Origin: Paenibacillus radicis (ex Xue et al. 2023)
Lineage (GTDB): Bacteria; Bacillota; Bacilli; Paenibacillales; NBRC-103111
DNA: 64,000 bases
Direction: 5' to 3'
NCBI RefSeq assembly: GCF_024722015.1
Contig: NZ_JANQBD010000015.1
Location: 124,001 to 188,000 of the forward strand
Below are positions 1-7,907 of the stretch, piece by piece (the stretch's first letter is position 1; each line of letters starts with the position of its first letter). The notes under the pieces were generated by a model. That model had not been told where the DNA came from and ran no database searches. It saw only the letters and a program-made list of their open reading frames with translations. The position numbers and the translations under genes were made by a program.

Positions 1-669
1 AATGTAGCGGTTGTCGGCCGTAATGCAGAGAAATCGCTGAACGTGAAAAAAAGCGTTGAAGAAGCTGGAGGCAAAGCGGAGGTTTTCTCAGCTGATGCAA
101 CGAGTGCGGAAGATTTGCAAAAAGTGCTTGCCGATGTTCTGGCTTGGACAGGCCGCGTTGACATATTAATGAATTGCCCTGGCAAAAACAGCCCGACTCC
201 ATTTTTTGATATCCAGATGGAAGAGTGGGATTCTATCATGGAAGTTAACTTGAAAAGCGTTGTATTAGCTTGCCAGGTTTTTGGAAAACATATGGTGGAC
301 AAAGGAGAAGGTGGAAGTATTATTAATATTTCATCCGCTTCCTCTGAAATTCCATTGTCACGTGTGTTTACTTATTCCGCTTCCAAGGCTGCCGTTAACA
401 ATGTTACCAAGTTTTTGGCGCGTGAATTTGCACCTGCACGTGTACGTGTTAATGCCATTATTCCAGGCTTTTTCCCTGCTGAACAGAACCGTAAAATTTT
501 GTCTCCGGAGCGTACAGCATCCATCATGGGGCATACACCAATGAATCGTTTTGGCGATGCTGAGGAGTTGCAAGGCGCGGCTGTATTCTTGGCTTCCGAG
601 AAGGCTTCCAGCTTTGTGACGGGCTCGCTTGTTACAGTTGACGGCGGATTTACTGCGATGACAATTTGA
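1..669 (+). CDS. SDR family oxidoreductase (5' partial)
   Basis: NAD(P)-dependent short-chain dehydrogenase; the exact substrate cannot be read from the sequence. The frame is open from base 1 (NVAVVGRNAEK, a Rossmann strand followed by the cofactor-selecting Arg), so the gene begins upstream of the window and the internal GTG at 43 is not its start. Visible family marks are an NxAG-like element in the form NCPG, the catalytic Ser in INISSAS, the YSASK motif (YxxxK) and the C-terminal VDGGF typical of classical SDRs. The N-terminal TGxxxGxG motif is outside the window. It ends 75 bp before gndA and has no clear terminator. A sugar-acid or 3-oxoacyl reductase role is possible but unproven. Confidence 0.9.
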   Translation, partial: NVAVVGRNAEKSLNVKKSVEEAGGKAEVFSADATSAEDLQKVLADVLAWTGRVDILMNCPGKNSPTPFFDIQMEEWDSIMEVNLKSVVLACQVFGKHMVDKGEGGSIINISSASSEIPLSRVFTYSASKAAVNNVTKFLAREFAPARVRVNAIIPGFFPAEQNRKILSPERTASIMGHTPMNRFGDAEELQGAAVFLASEKASSFVTGSLVTVDGGFTAMTI

Positions 670-744
670 TGCTGCATTTTCAAAATCAATTATAAATCGT
701 ATAATAAACTAGATTGGATAAAAAGAAGGAGAGGAAGTAAACAA

Positions 745-2157
745 ATGTCGAAACAACAAGTTGGCGTGATCGGATTAGCGGTCATGGGCAAAAACCTGGC
801 ATTAAACATCGAAAGCAGAGGGTTCACAGTGTCGGTTTATAACCGCTCCCGTGAAAAAACGGATGCTTTGATCGAGGAAGCAAAAGGAAAAAATTTAGTA
901 GGTACATACAGCATTGAGGAGTTCGTAGCATCCTTGGAAACACCCCGCAAAGTGTTGATCATGGTTCAAGCGGGAACAGGTACTGATGCAACGATCGATT
1001 CATTGATTCCACATTTGGATAAAGGCGATATCATAATTGATGGCGGGAATGCATACTTCCCTGATACACAACGCAGAAACAAACAACTGGCAGAGCACGG
1101 ACTGCGTTTCATCGGTACCGGTGTTTCCGGCGGTGAAGAAGGCGCATTAAAAGGTCCTTCCATTATGCCAGGCGGACAAAAAGACGCTTATGAATTGGTA
1201 GAACCGATTCTTACTGCAATTTCCGCAAAAGTAGGCGGCGACCCTTGCTGCACATACATCGGACCCGACGGTGCGGGACATTATGTTAAAATGGTTCACA
1301 ACGGCATCGAGTACGGCGACATGCAGTTGATTTGTGAAGCTTACCAGCTTCTAAAAGACGTTCTTAACGTGAGCACGGATGAGCTGCATGAAATTTTTGC
1401 TGAATGGAATAAAGGAGAGCTTGACAGCTACTTGATCGAGATCACTACCGATATCTTTACGAAGAAAGATGCGGAAACTGGTAAAGCAATGGTTGATGTA
1501 ATCCTTGACTCTGCTGGTCAAAAAGGTACAGGCAAATGGACAAGCCAAGATTCCCTAAACCTGGGTATTCCTTTGTCAATCATTACAGAGTCAGTATTCT
1601 CCCGTTTCTTATCGGCTATGAAGCAAGAGCGCGTTGCTGCAAGCAAAGTGCTTAATGGACCGAAGACATCTGCATTTGAAGGAGATCGCGGCGAGTTTAT
1701 AGAAGCTGTTCGCAAGGCTCTATATGCCAGCAAAATTTGCTCCTATGCACAAGGCTTTGCCCAAATGAGAGCAGCTTCCGAAGAATATAACTGGAGCTTG
1801 GATTACGGCAGCATTGCCATGATTTTCCGTGGCGGCTGCATCATTCGTGCCCGCTTCCTGCAAAATATTAAAGATGCATACGACAAAAATGGCGAGCTGA
1901 AAAACCTGTTGCTTGACGATTACTTCAACAATGTAGTGGATAACTACCAAGATGCATGGAGATCAGTCATAGCTACTGCCGTTACCCGCGGTGTTCCAAT
2001 TCCTGCGTTTGCTTCTGCATTGGCATACTACGACAGCTACCGTACAGAGCGTCTGCCAGCTAACCTGCTTCAAGCGCAACGCGATTATTTCGGAGCTCAT
2101 ACGTTCCAACGGTTGGATAAGGAAGGTTCTTTCCACTTCAATTGGATGGAGAATTAA
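745..2157 (+). CDS. gndA: 6-phosphogluconate dehydrogenase, decarboxylating
   Basis: Oxidative pentose phosphate enzyme converting 6-phosphogluconate to ribulose 5-phosphate, CO2 and NADPH in the cytosol. The 470-residue length is that of the long (homodimeric) class. Seen: nucleotide-binding GLAVMG at residues 10-15, NRSR after the second strand (favouring NADP), the GVSGGEEGA substrate loop and KMVHNGIEYGDMQ containing the catalytic Lys and Asn. An AGGAGAGGA ribosome site lies about 12 bp before the ATG. A possible -10 (TATAAT, 700-705) precedes it with only a weak -35. The gene stops 7 bp from the end of the convergent gene at 2165. Confidence 0.97.
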   Translation: MSKQQVGVIGLAVMGKNLALNIESRGFTVSVYNRSREKTDALIEEAKGKNLVGTYSIEEFVASLETPRKVLIMVQAGTGTDATIDSLIPHLDKGDIIIDGGNAYFPDTQRRNKQLAEHGLRFIGTGVSGGEEGALKGPSIMPGGQKDAYELVEPILTAISAKVGGDPCCTYIGPDGAGHYVKMVHNGIEYGDMQLICEAYQLLKDVLNVSTDELHEIFAEWNKGELDSYLIEITTDIFTKKDAETGKAMVDVILDSAGQKGTGKWTSQDSLNLGIPLSIITESVFSRFLSAMKQERVAASKVLNGPKTSAFEGDRGEFIEAVRKALYASKICSYAQGFAQMRAASEEYNWSLDYGSIAMIFRGGCIIRARFLQNIKDAYDKNGELKNLLLDDYFNNVVDNYQDAWRSVIATAVTRGVPIPAFASALAYYDSYRTERLPANLLQAQRDYFGAHTFQRLDKEGSFHFNWMEN

Positions 2158-2164
2158 TATAAAG

Positions 2165-2506
2165 CTACAACCGGCTCATGGTTTTGGATGACTTAGGCGG
2201 AGGAGTTATTCCGTAGGTTGCTTCTGAAATCCAGTTTTTCAAACGATCAGCTTCTTGGTCGAAGCCGTTGCGCCGTTGTATCAGCATTAAAGAAATGTCC
2301 GCGAAATAACGGAAATTTTGCATTAAACGTGGCTGGGAGAGCTCCATTAGTTGGGGATCCTCTTCAGCCACCTTTTTTTTAATGAATTCCAAAATCCAAA
2401 CGACATCATCTTTACATAAGGGATGGGCAGGATTAAGAATTTGTTCTAGCTTTCGCTGTGCAAGATTCGCACTTACCTGTTGAGGTTGAGGCATGGCCGA
2501 TTGCAT
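2165..2506 (-). CDS. Conserved-looking hypothetical protein, 113 aa
   Basis: Not assigned to a family. The protein is soluble, mostly helical in appearance and has no signal peptide or membrane segment. It starts with a Q/P-rich stretch, followed by a charged helical body (ILEFIKKKVAEEDPQL, LIQRRNGFDQEADRLKNWI) and a basic tail. The ATG at 2506 has only a modest purine-rich ribosome site (AGAGAGATGA). It is convergent with gndA and divergent from aroK. Reading-frame length and base use like its neighbours suggest a real gene; no function is proposed. Confidence 0.7.
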   Translation of the reverse strand: MQSAMPQPQQVSANLAQRKLEQILNPAHPLCKDDVVWILEFIKKKVAEEDPQLMELSQPRLMQNFRYFADISLMLIQRRNGFDQEADRLKNWISEATYGITPPPKSSKTMSRL

Positions 2507-2674
2507 GGCTGGATCATCTCTCTTTCGTTTATTTTGAGCACATAGTAATAGGATGGCTGCTCTACTGGGGTTTATTCACCATTCATCATATGATTTTGTC
2601 CAACTTTATATTCATGATGTTCATCATATGGTATGATTATAGGGTTATTATATAAGGCATTCAGAGGTGTGAAC

Positions 2675-3178
2675 GTGTTGAAAAAAAAGAATGTAATTTT
2701 AATAGGTTTTGCTGGGACAGGTAAATCAACAGTAGGAAAGGCATTGTCAGAGCGTTTGGGCTGGCAATTTATTGATACGGATCAGCGAATTGAGGAACTG
2801 CAAGGTATCAGTATTAGCGAAATGTTTCAAACAATGGGTGAGCAAGCTTTTAGGGTCGTGGAAAGCGAAGTAATAGACCGTACTTTGAAGGAAGAGAAAC
2901 AAGTTGTATCTACAGGAGGAGGAGCGGTTTTGGCTGAGCTGAACCGGGTCCGAATGCAAGAGGGTGGGGTTGTCGTTAATTTAACCGCTTCCAAGGAAAT
3001 GATCATAACCAGGGTAAGTAAAGATCAAAGCCGTCCCCTCGTACAAGGTAATGTAGAAGAAAAGGTGACGGCATTAATGGAGAGTCGAAAGCATGCTTAC
3101 GATTTTGCTGATTTAGCTATAGATACAAGTGAATTGACGGTAAATGAGATTGTTGAGAGAATTGCAGCGGTCCTTTAG
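2675..3178 (+). CDS. aroK: Shikimate kinase
   Basis: Phosphorylates shikimate at the 3-OH with ATP in the pre-chorismate pathway. The 167-residue protein carries the P-loop GFAGTGKST near the N-terminus, the DTD element for shikimate and Mg2+, the STGGGA substrate loop and a lid-type Arg in DQSRPL. The start is taken at GTG 2675 (TTG 2678 is equally possible), just after AGAGGTG; the upstream in-frame ATG at 2633 has no ribosome site and would add residues absent from the family. The stop overlaps the stop of the convergent rhodanese gene by 4 bp. aroA lies 490 bp downstream on the same strand, beyond that opposing gene. Confidence 0.93.
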   Translation: MLKKKNVILIGFAGTGKSTVGKALSERLGWQFIDTDQRIEELQGISISEMFQTMGEQAFRVVESEVIDRTLKEEKQVVSTGGGAVLAELNRVRMQEGGVVVNLTASKEMIITRVSKDQSRPLVQGNVEEKVTALMESRKHAYDFADLAIDTSELTVNEIVERIAAVL

Positions 3179-3468
3179 AGAGATTCCCATTCTAACATGC
3201 CACCGCTCATATTCTTCAAGTTCACAAAGCCTTGTGCTGTTAAGTATTCATAGGCTTTTCCGCTGCGGTTACCGCTTCTGCAGACTAGAATGGTCTCTTT
3301 GTCTTGAGGAATCTCTTTTAATCGATCTGGAATTTGCATAAGCGGTATTGAGACAGCGCTTGGAATCATGCCAAGAGCAATTTCATCCGGCTCCCTTACG
3401 TCAATAATATGCAGCTCTTCATTGTTGCTTAAACGGTCTTTTAGCTGCTGCGGAGTAATAGTTGTCAT
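3175..3468 (-). CDS. Single-domain rhodanese-like protein
   Basis: A 97-residue stand-alone rhodanese domain, predicted to carry sulfane sulfur on the active-site Cys of CRSGNRS, followed by the usual C-terminal NMSGGMLEW. The HIIDVREPDE CDC25-type motif is near the N-terminus. The ATG at 3468 follows a perfect AGGAGGT, so the longer frame reaching 3582 is rejected. It may be a cytosolic thiosulfate sulfurtransferase of the GlpE/YqhL type; the acceptor is unknown. It reads back between aroK and aroA, and its last 4 bases overlap the aroK stop. Confidence 0.92.
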   Translation of the reverse strand: MTTITPQQLKDRLSNNEELHIIDVREPDEIALGMIPSAVSIPLMQIPDRLKEIPQDKETILVCRSGNRSGKAYEYLTAQGFVNLKNMSGGMLEWESL

Positions 3469-3537
3469 GCTTTTTGACCTCCTATAGTTTTCGTAGAAAC
3501 TTGCATCGCATTTGGTTGCTTTTAGTTTCAAAGTCAA

Positions 3538-3566
3538 TGATATAGACATTATATAGCAGGTGTCAA
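3538..3566 (-). promoter_or_regulatory. Candidate promoter for the rhodanese gene
   Basis: On the minus strand TTGACA (3561-3566) is followed after about 16-17 bp by TATATC, within the 200-bp divergent region between the rhodanese gene and aroA. The -35 is a consensus match and the -10 is moderate. This is a sequence-only prediction. Confidence 0.4.
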
Positions 3567-3665
3567 ACTTCCCGGTTTCCATCCTTATACCCTTATGGTA
3601 AAATTGCTGTAACTTATATGTTGAAATATGACGGATTATTTGCCGAACAGGAGAGATACATATTC

Positions 3666-4961
3666 ATGAAAGCTATTGTAAAACCGACAAATCAGTTACA
3701 AGGAACAATTAATGCTTTATCCTCCAAAAACTATACAACTCGTTATTTGTTGATCGGTGCCCTCGCAGAAGGGACAAGCACCATCTATTATCCCGCTCAT
3801 AGTGAGGACAGCGATGCAATGCGACGTTGTATTCGTGATTTGGGAGCCATAGTTGAAGAAGATGATGAGAAAATGACGATTCAAGGCTTTGGTAAACACC
3901 CGCTGCATGTGAAGGAATTAAATGTTGGCAATGCCGGAGCTGTGCTTCGTTTCCTTATGTCTATTGCTTCATTTTGTCCTGAGCTGACCTTTGTTAATAC
4001 ATACCCTAATTCGCTTGGAAAAAGACCTCATGATGATTTAATCGACACGCTTCAGCAAATGGGAGTGGAAATCGAACATAACCAAGGAAAGCTGCCGATA
4101 ACGATCCGTGGCGGGCAACCTCGCGGCGGTAAAATTCAAGTATCGGGTAATGTAAGCTCCCAATTTTTGAGCTCATTGCTTTTCATGACGCCTCTGCTTG
4201 AGGAAGATAGTGAGATTGAAGTGCTGCATGACTTAAAGTCCAAAGTTATCGTAGGACAGACCTTGGAAGTTATTGAGCAGGCGGGAATCAAGATTGAAGC
4301 ATCAGCAGATTTAATGCACTATAAAGTGCCGGGTCGTCAAAGCTATCAGCCTCAGAAATATGTAGTGCAGGGTGATTACCCAGGGTCTGCCGCTATTTTA
4401 GCTGCTGCCGCGGTTACTAATTCAGATGTGACAGTGCTTCGACTCGAAGAAAAGAGCAAGCAGGGCGAGAAGGCAGTCGTCGATGTATTGAAAGCGATGG
4501 GAGTTAATTTAACTCACGAGAATGGCGTTGTTCATGTTCAAGGTAATCAGCAGTTGAAAGCCGGAGAATTTGATGGAGATCATTTTACGGATGGTGTTCT
4601 GGCAATGGTTGCCGCCGCTGTATTTGCAGAAGGAACCTCGCGCTTTTATAATGTTGAGAACCTTCGTTATAAGGAGTGTGACCGAATAACTGATTTCGTT
4701 ACAGAGCTTCGTAAAGCAGGAGCGGATGTAGAGGAAAGACAAAGCGAGATCATTATTCATGGACGTCCGCAAGGGGTAGAAGGTGGTGTGGAGATCAATG
4801 CACATTACGATCACCGTGTTATTATGGCGTTAACTATAGTCGGCTTACGTTCGGATAAAGGACTTGTAATAAAAGATGCACATCATGTTGCAAAATCTTA
4901 TCCGCATTATTTTGAGCATTTATTGTCATTAGGCGCTCAAATAGAGTTGGTTGAAGAATAA
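3666..4961 (+). CDS. aroA: 3-phosphoshikimate 1-carboxyvinyltransferase (EPSP synthase), divergent form
   Basis: Condenses shikimate 3-phosphate with phosphoenolpyruvate. The 431-residue protein shows many family landmarks: Lys21 and Arg26 of the first substrate loop, NAGAVLR (89-95), LGKRP, the VSSQF phosphate-binding motif, catalytic-type Asp in HFTDGVLAM, KECDR, DHR and AKSYP near the end. It is atypical in three places: the usual PGSKS loop reads LSSKN, the residue equivalent to E. coli Thr97 is Ala, and the SxPYI segment reads SKVIV. The ATG at 3666 follows AGGAGAG; an in-frame upstream ATG at 3618 has no ribosome site. It stands apart from other aro/trp genes except aroK, so it may be a second, specialised copy. 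Confidence 0.88.
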   Translation: MKAIVKPTNQLQGTINALSSKNYTTRYLLIGALAEGTSTIYYPAHSEDSDAMRRCIRDLGAIVEEDDEKMTIQGFGKHPLHVKELNVGNAGAVLRFLMSIASFCPELTFVNTYPNSLGKRPHDDLIDTLQQMGVEIEHNQGKLPITIRGGQPRGGKIQVSGNVSSQFLSSLLFMTPLLEEDSEIEVLHDLKSKVIVGQTLEVIEQAGIKIEASADLMHYKVPGRQSYQPQKYVVQGDYPGSAAILAAAAVTNSDVTVLRLEEKSKQGEKAVVDVLKAMGVNLTHENGVVHVQGNQQLKAGEFDGDHFTDGVLAMVAAAVFAEGTSRFYNVENLRYKECDRITDFVTELRKAGADVEERQSEIIIHGRPQGVEGGVEINAHYDHRVIMALTIVGLRSDKGLVIKDAHHVAKSYPHYFEHLLSLGAQIELVEE

Positions 4962-5024
4962 AGGTTTATTATATTTCAAGCATTCATTATTGATTGCAAC
5001 TAAGCCAAAAGTGGGTTGAGGTCG

Positions 5025-5837
5025 ATGAAGGTCCTATGGAAAGGAATCCAAGTGACGTTTGGTTTTTTCCTCATCGCAGGTCTCCTTTTCGCAAGTGGAG
5101 TATTTACTATACTGCTGTATGCCAGAATAACGGGGCAAGCTTGGTTTGAAGAATCATCTCCCATAGCTTATGCTGAAACAGTCGGCACCAAGCAGCCTAT
5201 TGTGTTGACAGCGACGGTAACGCCTCCTGAGCCTCCCGCCAAGTCAGCTATGTTGGATGCGCCGGTCGTTCGCCAGCTTCCCGAGCTGCCTTCGGGGTGT
5301 GAGGTTACGAGCTTAACGATGATGTTCTTATTCTTCGGAATTCAGAAAGATAAGATGGAGCTTGTACCTGAAATGAAGCGTGATACGACCCCATTAAGAC
5401 GAGGGAAGAATGGGGCCATAGCTTATTGGGGAAATCCTAATACAGGGTTTGTTGGTGAAGTTACAGCTGCAGGGAGAGGCTTTGGGATCTATCATGGCGC
5501 TTTATTTGAGCTCCAGAAGCAATATATTCCTAAAGCGGTGGATTTGACCGGCCAGCCCTTTGAAAAGCTTGAGCAGCAATTACGAGAGGGGATTCCATCT
5601 GTTGTATGGACAACTATCGATTACCGTGTTCCTGAGAAGTGGAATGTTTGGGATACTCCTATAGGTCCCATTCAAACCACCTTTATGGAGCACGCCGTGC
5701 TGCTTGTAGGCTTTGACGAACAAAATGTATATGTTAACGATCCTTTAAGCGGTCAAGCAAAAATAAAGATTGATAAAGGACAGTTTCTCGAAACATGGGA
5801 AGTCATGGGTAAGCAAGCTTTATCTTATCTTAAATAA
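5025..5837 (+). CDS. C39-like cysteine peptidase, membrane-anchored or secreted
   Basis: A 270-residue protein with an N-terminal hydrophobic segment (about residues 8-30) predicted to export or anchor it, a P-rich linker and a papain-like C39_2-type domain. The nucleophile Cys is in PSGCEVTSL and the catalytic His in MEHAVLLVGF, followed by NDPLSG, which supplies the polar third residue. Such proteins act outside the membrane; the substrate is unknown. The start may be ATG 5025 or TTG 5016; the ribosome site is weak for either. The CoA-binding gene begins 40 bp downstream, suggesting co-transcription. Confidence 0.82.
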   Translation: MKVLWKGIQVTFGFFLIAGLLFASGVFTILLYARITGQAWFEESSPIAYAETVGTKQPIVLTATVTPPEPPAKSAMLDAPVVRQLPELPSGCEVTSLTMMFLFFGIQKDKMELVPEMKRDTTPLRRGKNGAIAYWGNPNTGFVGEVTAAGRGFGIYHGALFELQKQYIPKAVDLTGQPFEKLEQQLREGIPSVVWTTIDYRVPEKWNVWDTPIGPIQTTFMEHAVLLVGFDEQNVYVNDPLSGQAKIKIDKGQFLETWEVMGKQALSYLK

Positions 5838-5877
5838 TGCAGTAACTATTCCATCCTAAAGAGGAGCTGAAACTTCT

Positions 5878-6303
5878 ATGGCATTCGAAAATCCTTCCAG
5901 AGATCATATCAGAGAGCTGCTGTCTGCTGCAAAAAATGTTGCTGTTGTAGGTTTGTCAGACAAACCGGATCGTGTGTCTTATATGGTAGCGGAAGCGATG
6001 CAAAAGAAGGGCTACCGAATCATTCCAGTTAATCCGAATGCCCAAAATATTCTTGGAGAGACTTGTTATGCGACTCTCTCGGATATTCCGGAGCCAGTGG
6101 ATATTGTCAATGTTTTCAGACGCAGCGAGCATGTTGTGCCTGTTGCCGAAGAAGCGGTACAAATTAAGGCCAAAGTATTTTGGCTTCAGCTGGGTATATT
6201 TAACGAAGAGGCGGCTGATATTGCCGCAGCTGGTGGCTTGGAGGTCATAATGGACCGTTGCATTAAGGTGGAGGACTCCATTCTACTTCCAGGAGGGAAA
6301 TAA
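5878..6303 (+). CDS. CoA-binding domain protein (YccU-like)
   Basis: A 141-residue Rossmann-like CoA_binding_2 protein. The N-terminal VAVVGLSDKPDR is the nucleotide-binding turn, IIPVNP and VDIVNVFR are conserved strands, and VIMDRCIKVE near the end is characteristic, with the Cys-containing motif seen across the family. It is predicted to bind CoA or a similar nucleotide without a known catalytic role. An AGAGGAGCTGA ribosome site lies before the ATG. thiE starts 3 bp after its stop, with thiE's ribosome site inside this gene's last codons, so the two are probably translated from one message. Confidence 0.9.
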   Translation: MAFENPSRDHIRELLSAAKNVAVVGLSDKPDRVSYMVAEAMQKKGYRIIPVNPNAQNILGETCYATLSDIPEPVDIVNVFRRSEHVVPVAEEAVQIKAKVFWLQLGIFNEEAADIAAAGGLEVIMDRCIKVEDSILLPGGK

Positions 6304-6306
6304 GCA

Positions 6307-6963
6307 TTGTTACGTGACCGTGATCAGATTATTAAAGACTTACAGGTTTATTTGGTTATGGGGCTGGAAGGTTATGCACACCTGACGGCCCTTCAGCTTG
6401 CTCGTGAAGCAATTGCAGGCGGAGTAACCATGGTTCAGCTCAGGGAGAAAAATGCACCTCTTAAACAAGTGCTGGCCCAAGGAGCTCAACTAAGAGAGTT
6501 ATGCCGTGAGCTTAATGTTCCGTTTCTTGTCAATGATCGGGTAGACGTCGCCATTCTGCTTAATGCAGACGGTGTTCATGTCGGTCAGGATGATATTCCT
6601 GGTGTAGAAGCCCGCAGGTTATTGGGGGATGACAAGATTATTGGCATCTCGGCTGGAACTATGGAAGAGGCGGAATGGGCCATGGAGAATGGCGCCGATT
6701 ATCTTGGAGTAGGACCTGTATATTCAACAGCAACCAAACAAGATGCCGGTGAGGCTATCGGTACTCAACTAATCGCTGCGGTTGCCCAACGTTGGGATAT
6801 TCCGGTAGTGGGTATAGGTGGAATAAATAGCGAAAACGCCGCGGTTATAGTAGAAGCGGGAGCTCATGGTGTTGCAGTCGTTTCAGCAATAACGAAGCAA
6901 CAAAATCCGTTTCTGGCTGCTCAAACGCTTGTAAGTAGTTTGCAAAAAGCGCTGCTCAAATAA
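6307..6963 (+). CDS. thiE: Thiamine phosphate synthase
   Basis: Joins hydroxymethylpyrimidine diphosphate and the thiazole phosphate to give thiamine phosphate. The 218-residue TIM barrel shows QLREK, the NDRVDVAILLNADGVHVGQDD metal and phosphate region, GISAGT, GVGPVY with the following T-rich loop and GIGGI near the end. The start is TTG 6307, placed by AGGAGG at 6291-6296; no ATG fits the N-terminus. No other thiamine gene and no TPP riboswitch are visible nearby, so it is isolated from thiMD or thiC functions here. Confidence 0.95.
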   Translation: MLRDRDQIIKDLQVYLVMGLEGYAHLTALQLAREAIAGGVTMVQLREKNAPLKQVLAQGAQLRELCRELNVPFLVNDRVDVAILLNADGVHVGQDDIPGVEARRLLGDDKIIGISAGTMEEAEWAMENGADYLGVGPVYSTATKQDAGEAIGTQLIAAVAQRWDIPVVGIGGINSENAAVIVEAGAHGVAVVSAITKQQNPFLAAQTLVSSLQKALLK

Positions 6964-7094
6964 AAAATTAATTATCCACCAGCTTCCATAAATAAAATAA
7001 ATCCTCCATAGAGACAATAAGAAAGGCTTCTGGATAAGAACGGTGAAATAAACCGGAACCGGAAGACTTTGCCACTCTCAAGGAGGATTTTCTC

Positions 7095-7799
7095 ATGTAT
7101 CAAAACAATCAGCAATACGGTATGCAAAATCAAATGGGCTATTCAAATGTGAACTCTCAATACCGCGGTTTGGAAAATAAATTTCAACCGATAGGGAATG
7201 TGCAGTCACAATATAACCAAAATCAAAACCAAAACCAAAACATGAGCAACCAATTTCAAGGGTCCAATCAATATTCTAATTTTCAATCTCAAAGCCCACA
7301 ATCTTACCACACGGCAAACTACCAGGGTGACCAACAAGGCCATGATACTTACTTGAGATCGGATTCCATGCAGCCATCTCAAAACCAGTATAGAGCAAGC
7401 TTTTCTAACCAAGCAAACTCCTATACTAATAATATCGGATCCTCCTATGGCTCTCAGCAATTCGCACAACAAAGTCCGCAATCCTTTCACACGGCAAACT
7501 ACCGCGGCGACCAACAAGGACATGATTCATACTTGAGATCGGACTCTTCCCAACCGGCTCAAAATCAATATGCTATGGGTGCGAATTCGTACAGAACGAG
7601 CTTCAACAATAATTCGAACCAATTCGGTTCTTCTCAAAACCAAGGCTTTAACCAGTCCCAGAGCCCACAATCTTACCAAACAGCAAGCTATCGCGGAAAC
7701 CAACAAGGTCATGACAATTACTTGAGATCAGATTCCAACCAACCTGCTCAAAATCAGTTTAGCAGCAATAACTCTAGCTTCAATCGGTATCAGTTTTAA
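7095..7799 (+). CDS. Q/N/S-rich protein with three 33-residue repeats, function unknown
   Basis: I do not recognise a named family. The 234-residue protein is almost wholly polar (Gln, Asn, Ser, Tyr), with no Cys, signal peptide or membrane segment. A run of alternating Asn-Gln covers residues 41-49. Three copies of a unit beginning SPQSYHTANY and containing GHDTYLRSDS lie at about residues 67-99, 127-159 and 190-222, a period of 60-63 residues. The GHDxYLRSDS core is the best-conserved part. The ATG follows a strong AAGGAGGA. It stands alone with a hairpin after it. A structural role, such as in spore coat or matrix, is conceivable from composition only. Confidence 0.85.
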   Translation: MYQNNQQYGMQNQMGYSNVNSQYRGLENKFQPIGNVQSQYNQNQNQNQNMSNQFQGSNQYSNFQSQSPQSYHTANYQGDQQGHDTYLRSDSMQPSQNQYRASFSNQANSYTNNIGSSYGSQQFAQQSPQSFHTANYRGDQQGHDSYLRSDSSQPAQNQYAMGANSYRTSFNNNSNQFGSSQNQGFNQSQSPQSYQTASYRGNQQGHDNYLRSDSNQPAQNQFSSNNSSFNRYQF

Positions 7800-7812
7800 T
7801 ATCTAACATGGG

Positions 7813-7840
7813 AAGCGGGCCAACCGGCTCGCTTTCTTTA
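7813..7840 (+). terminator. Rho-independent terminator after the repeat protein gene
   Basis: AAGCGGGCC pairs with GGCTCGCTT across an AACC loop (one G-T pair), followed by a short T-rich tail. It lies 13 bp after the stop of the gene at 7095 and before the PTS gene. Confidence 0.65.
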
Positions 7841-7907
7841 TTTGAGGCTGTTTGACAAAAAGCGGTATTGGCTTTACCATCGAATTAGAAAGGAGGGTGC
7901 GGTTGGT

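Noticed and set aside
6961..7094. TPP riboswitch linked to thiE
   Set aside because: No CUGAGA or ACCUGAUCUGG-like elements near thiE, and thiE is translated from a site inside the preceding gene.
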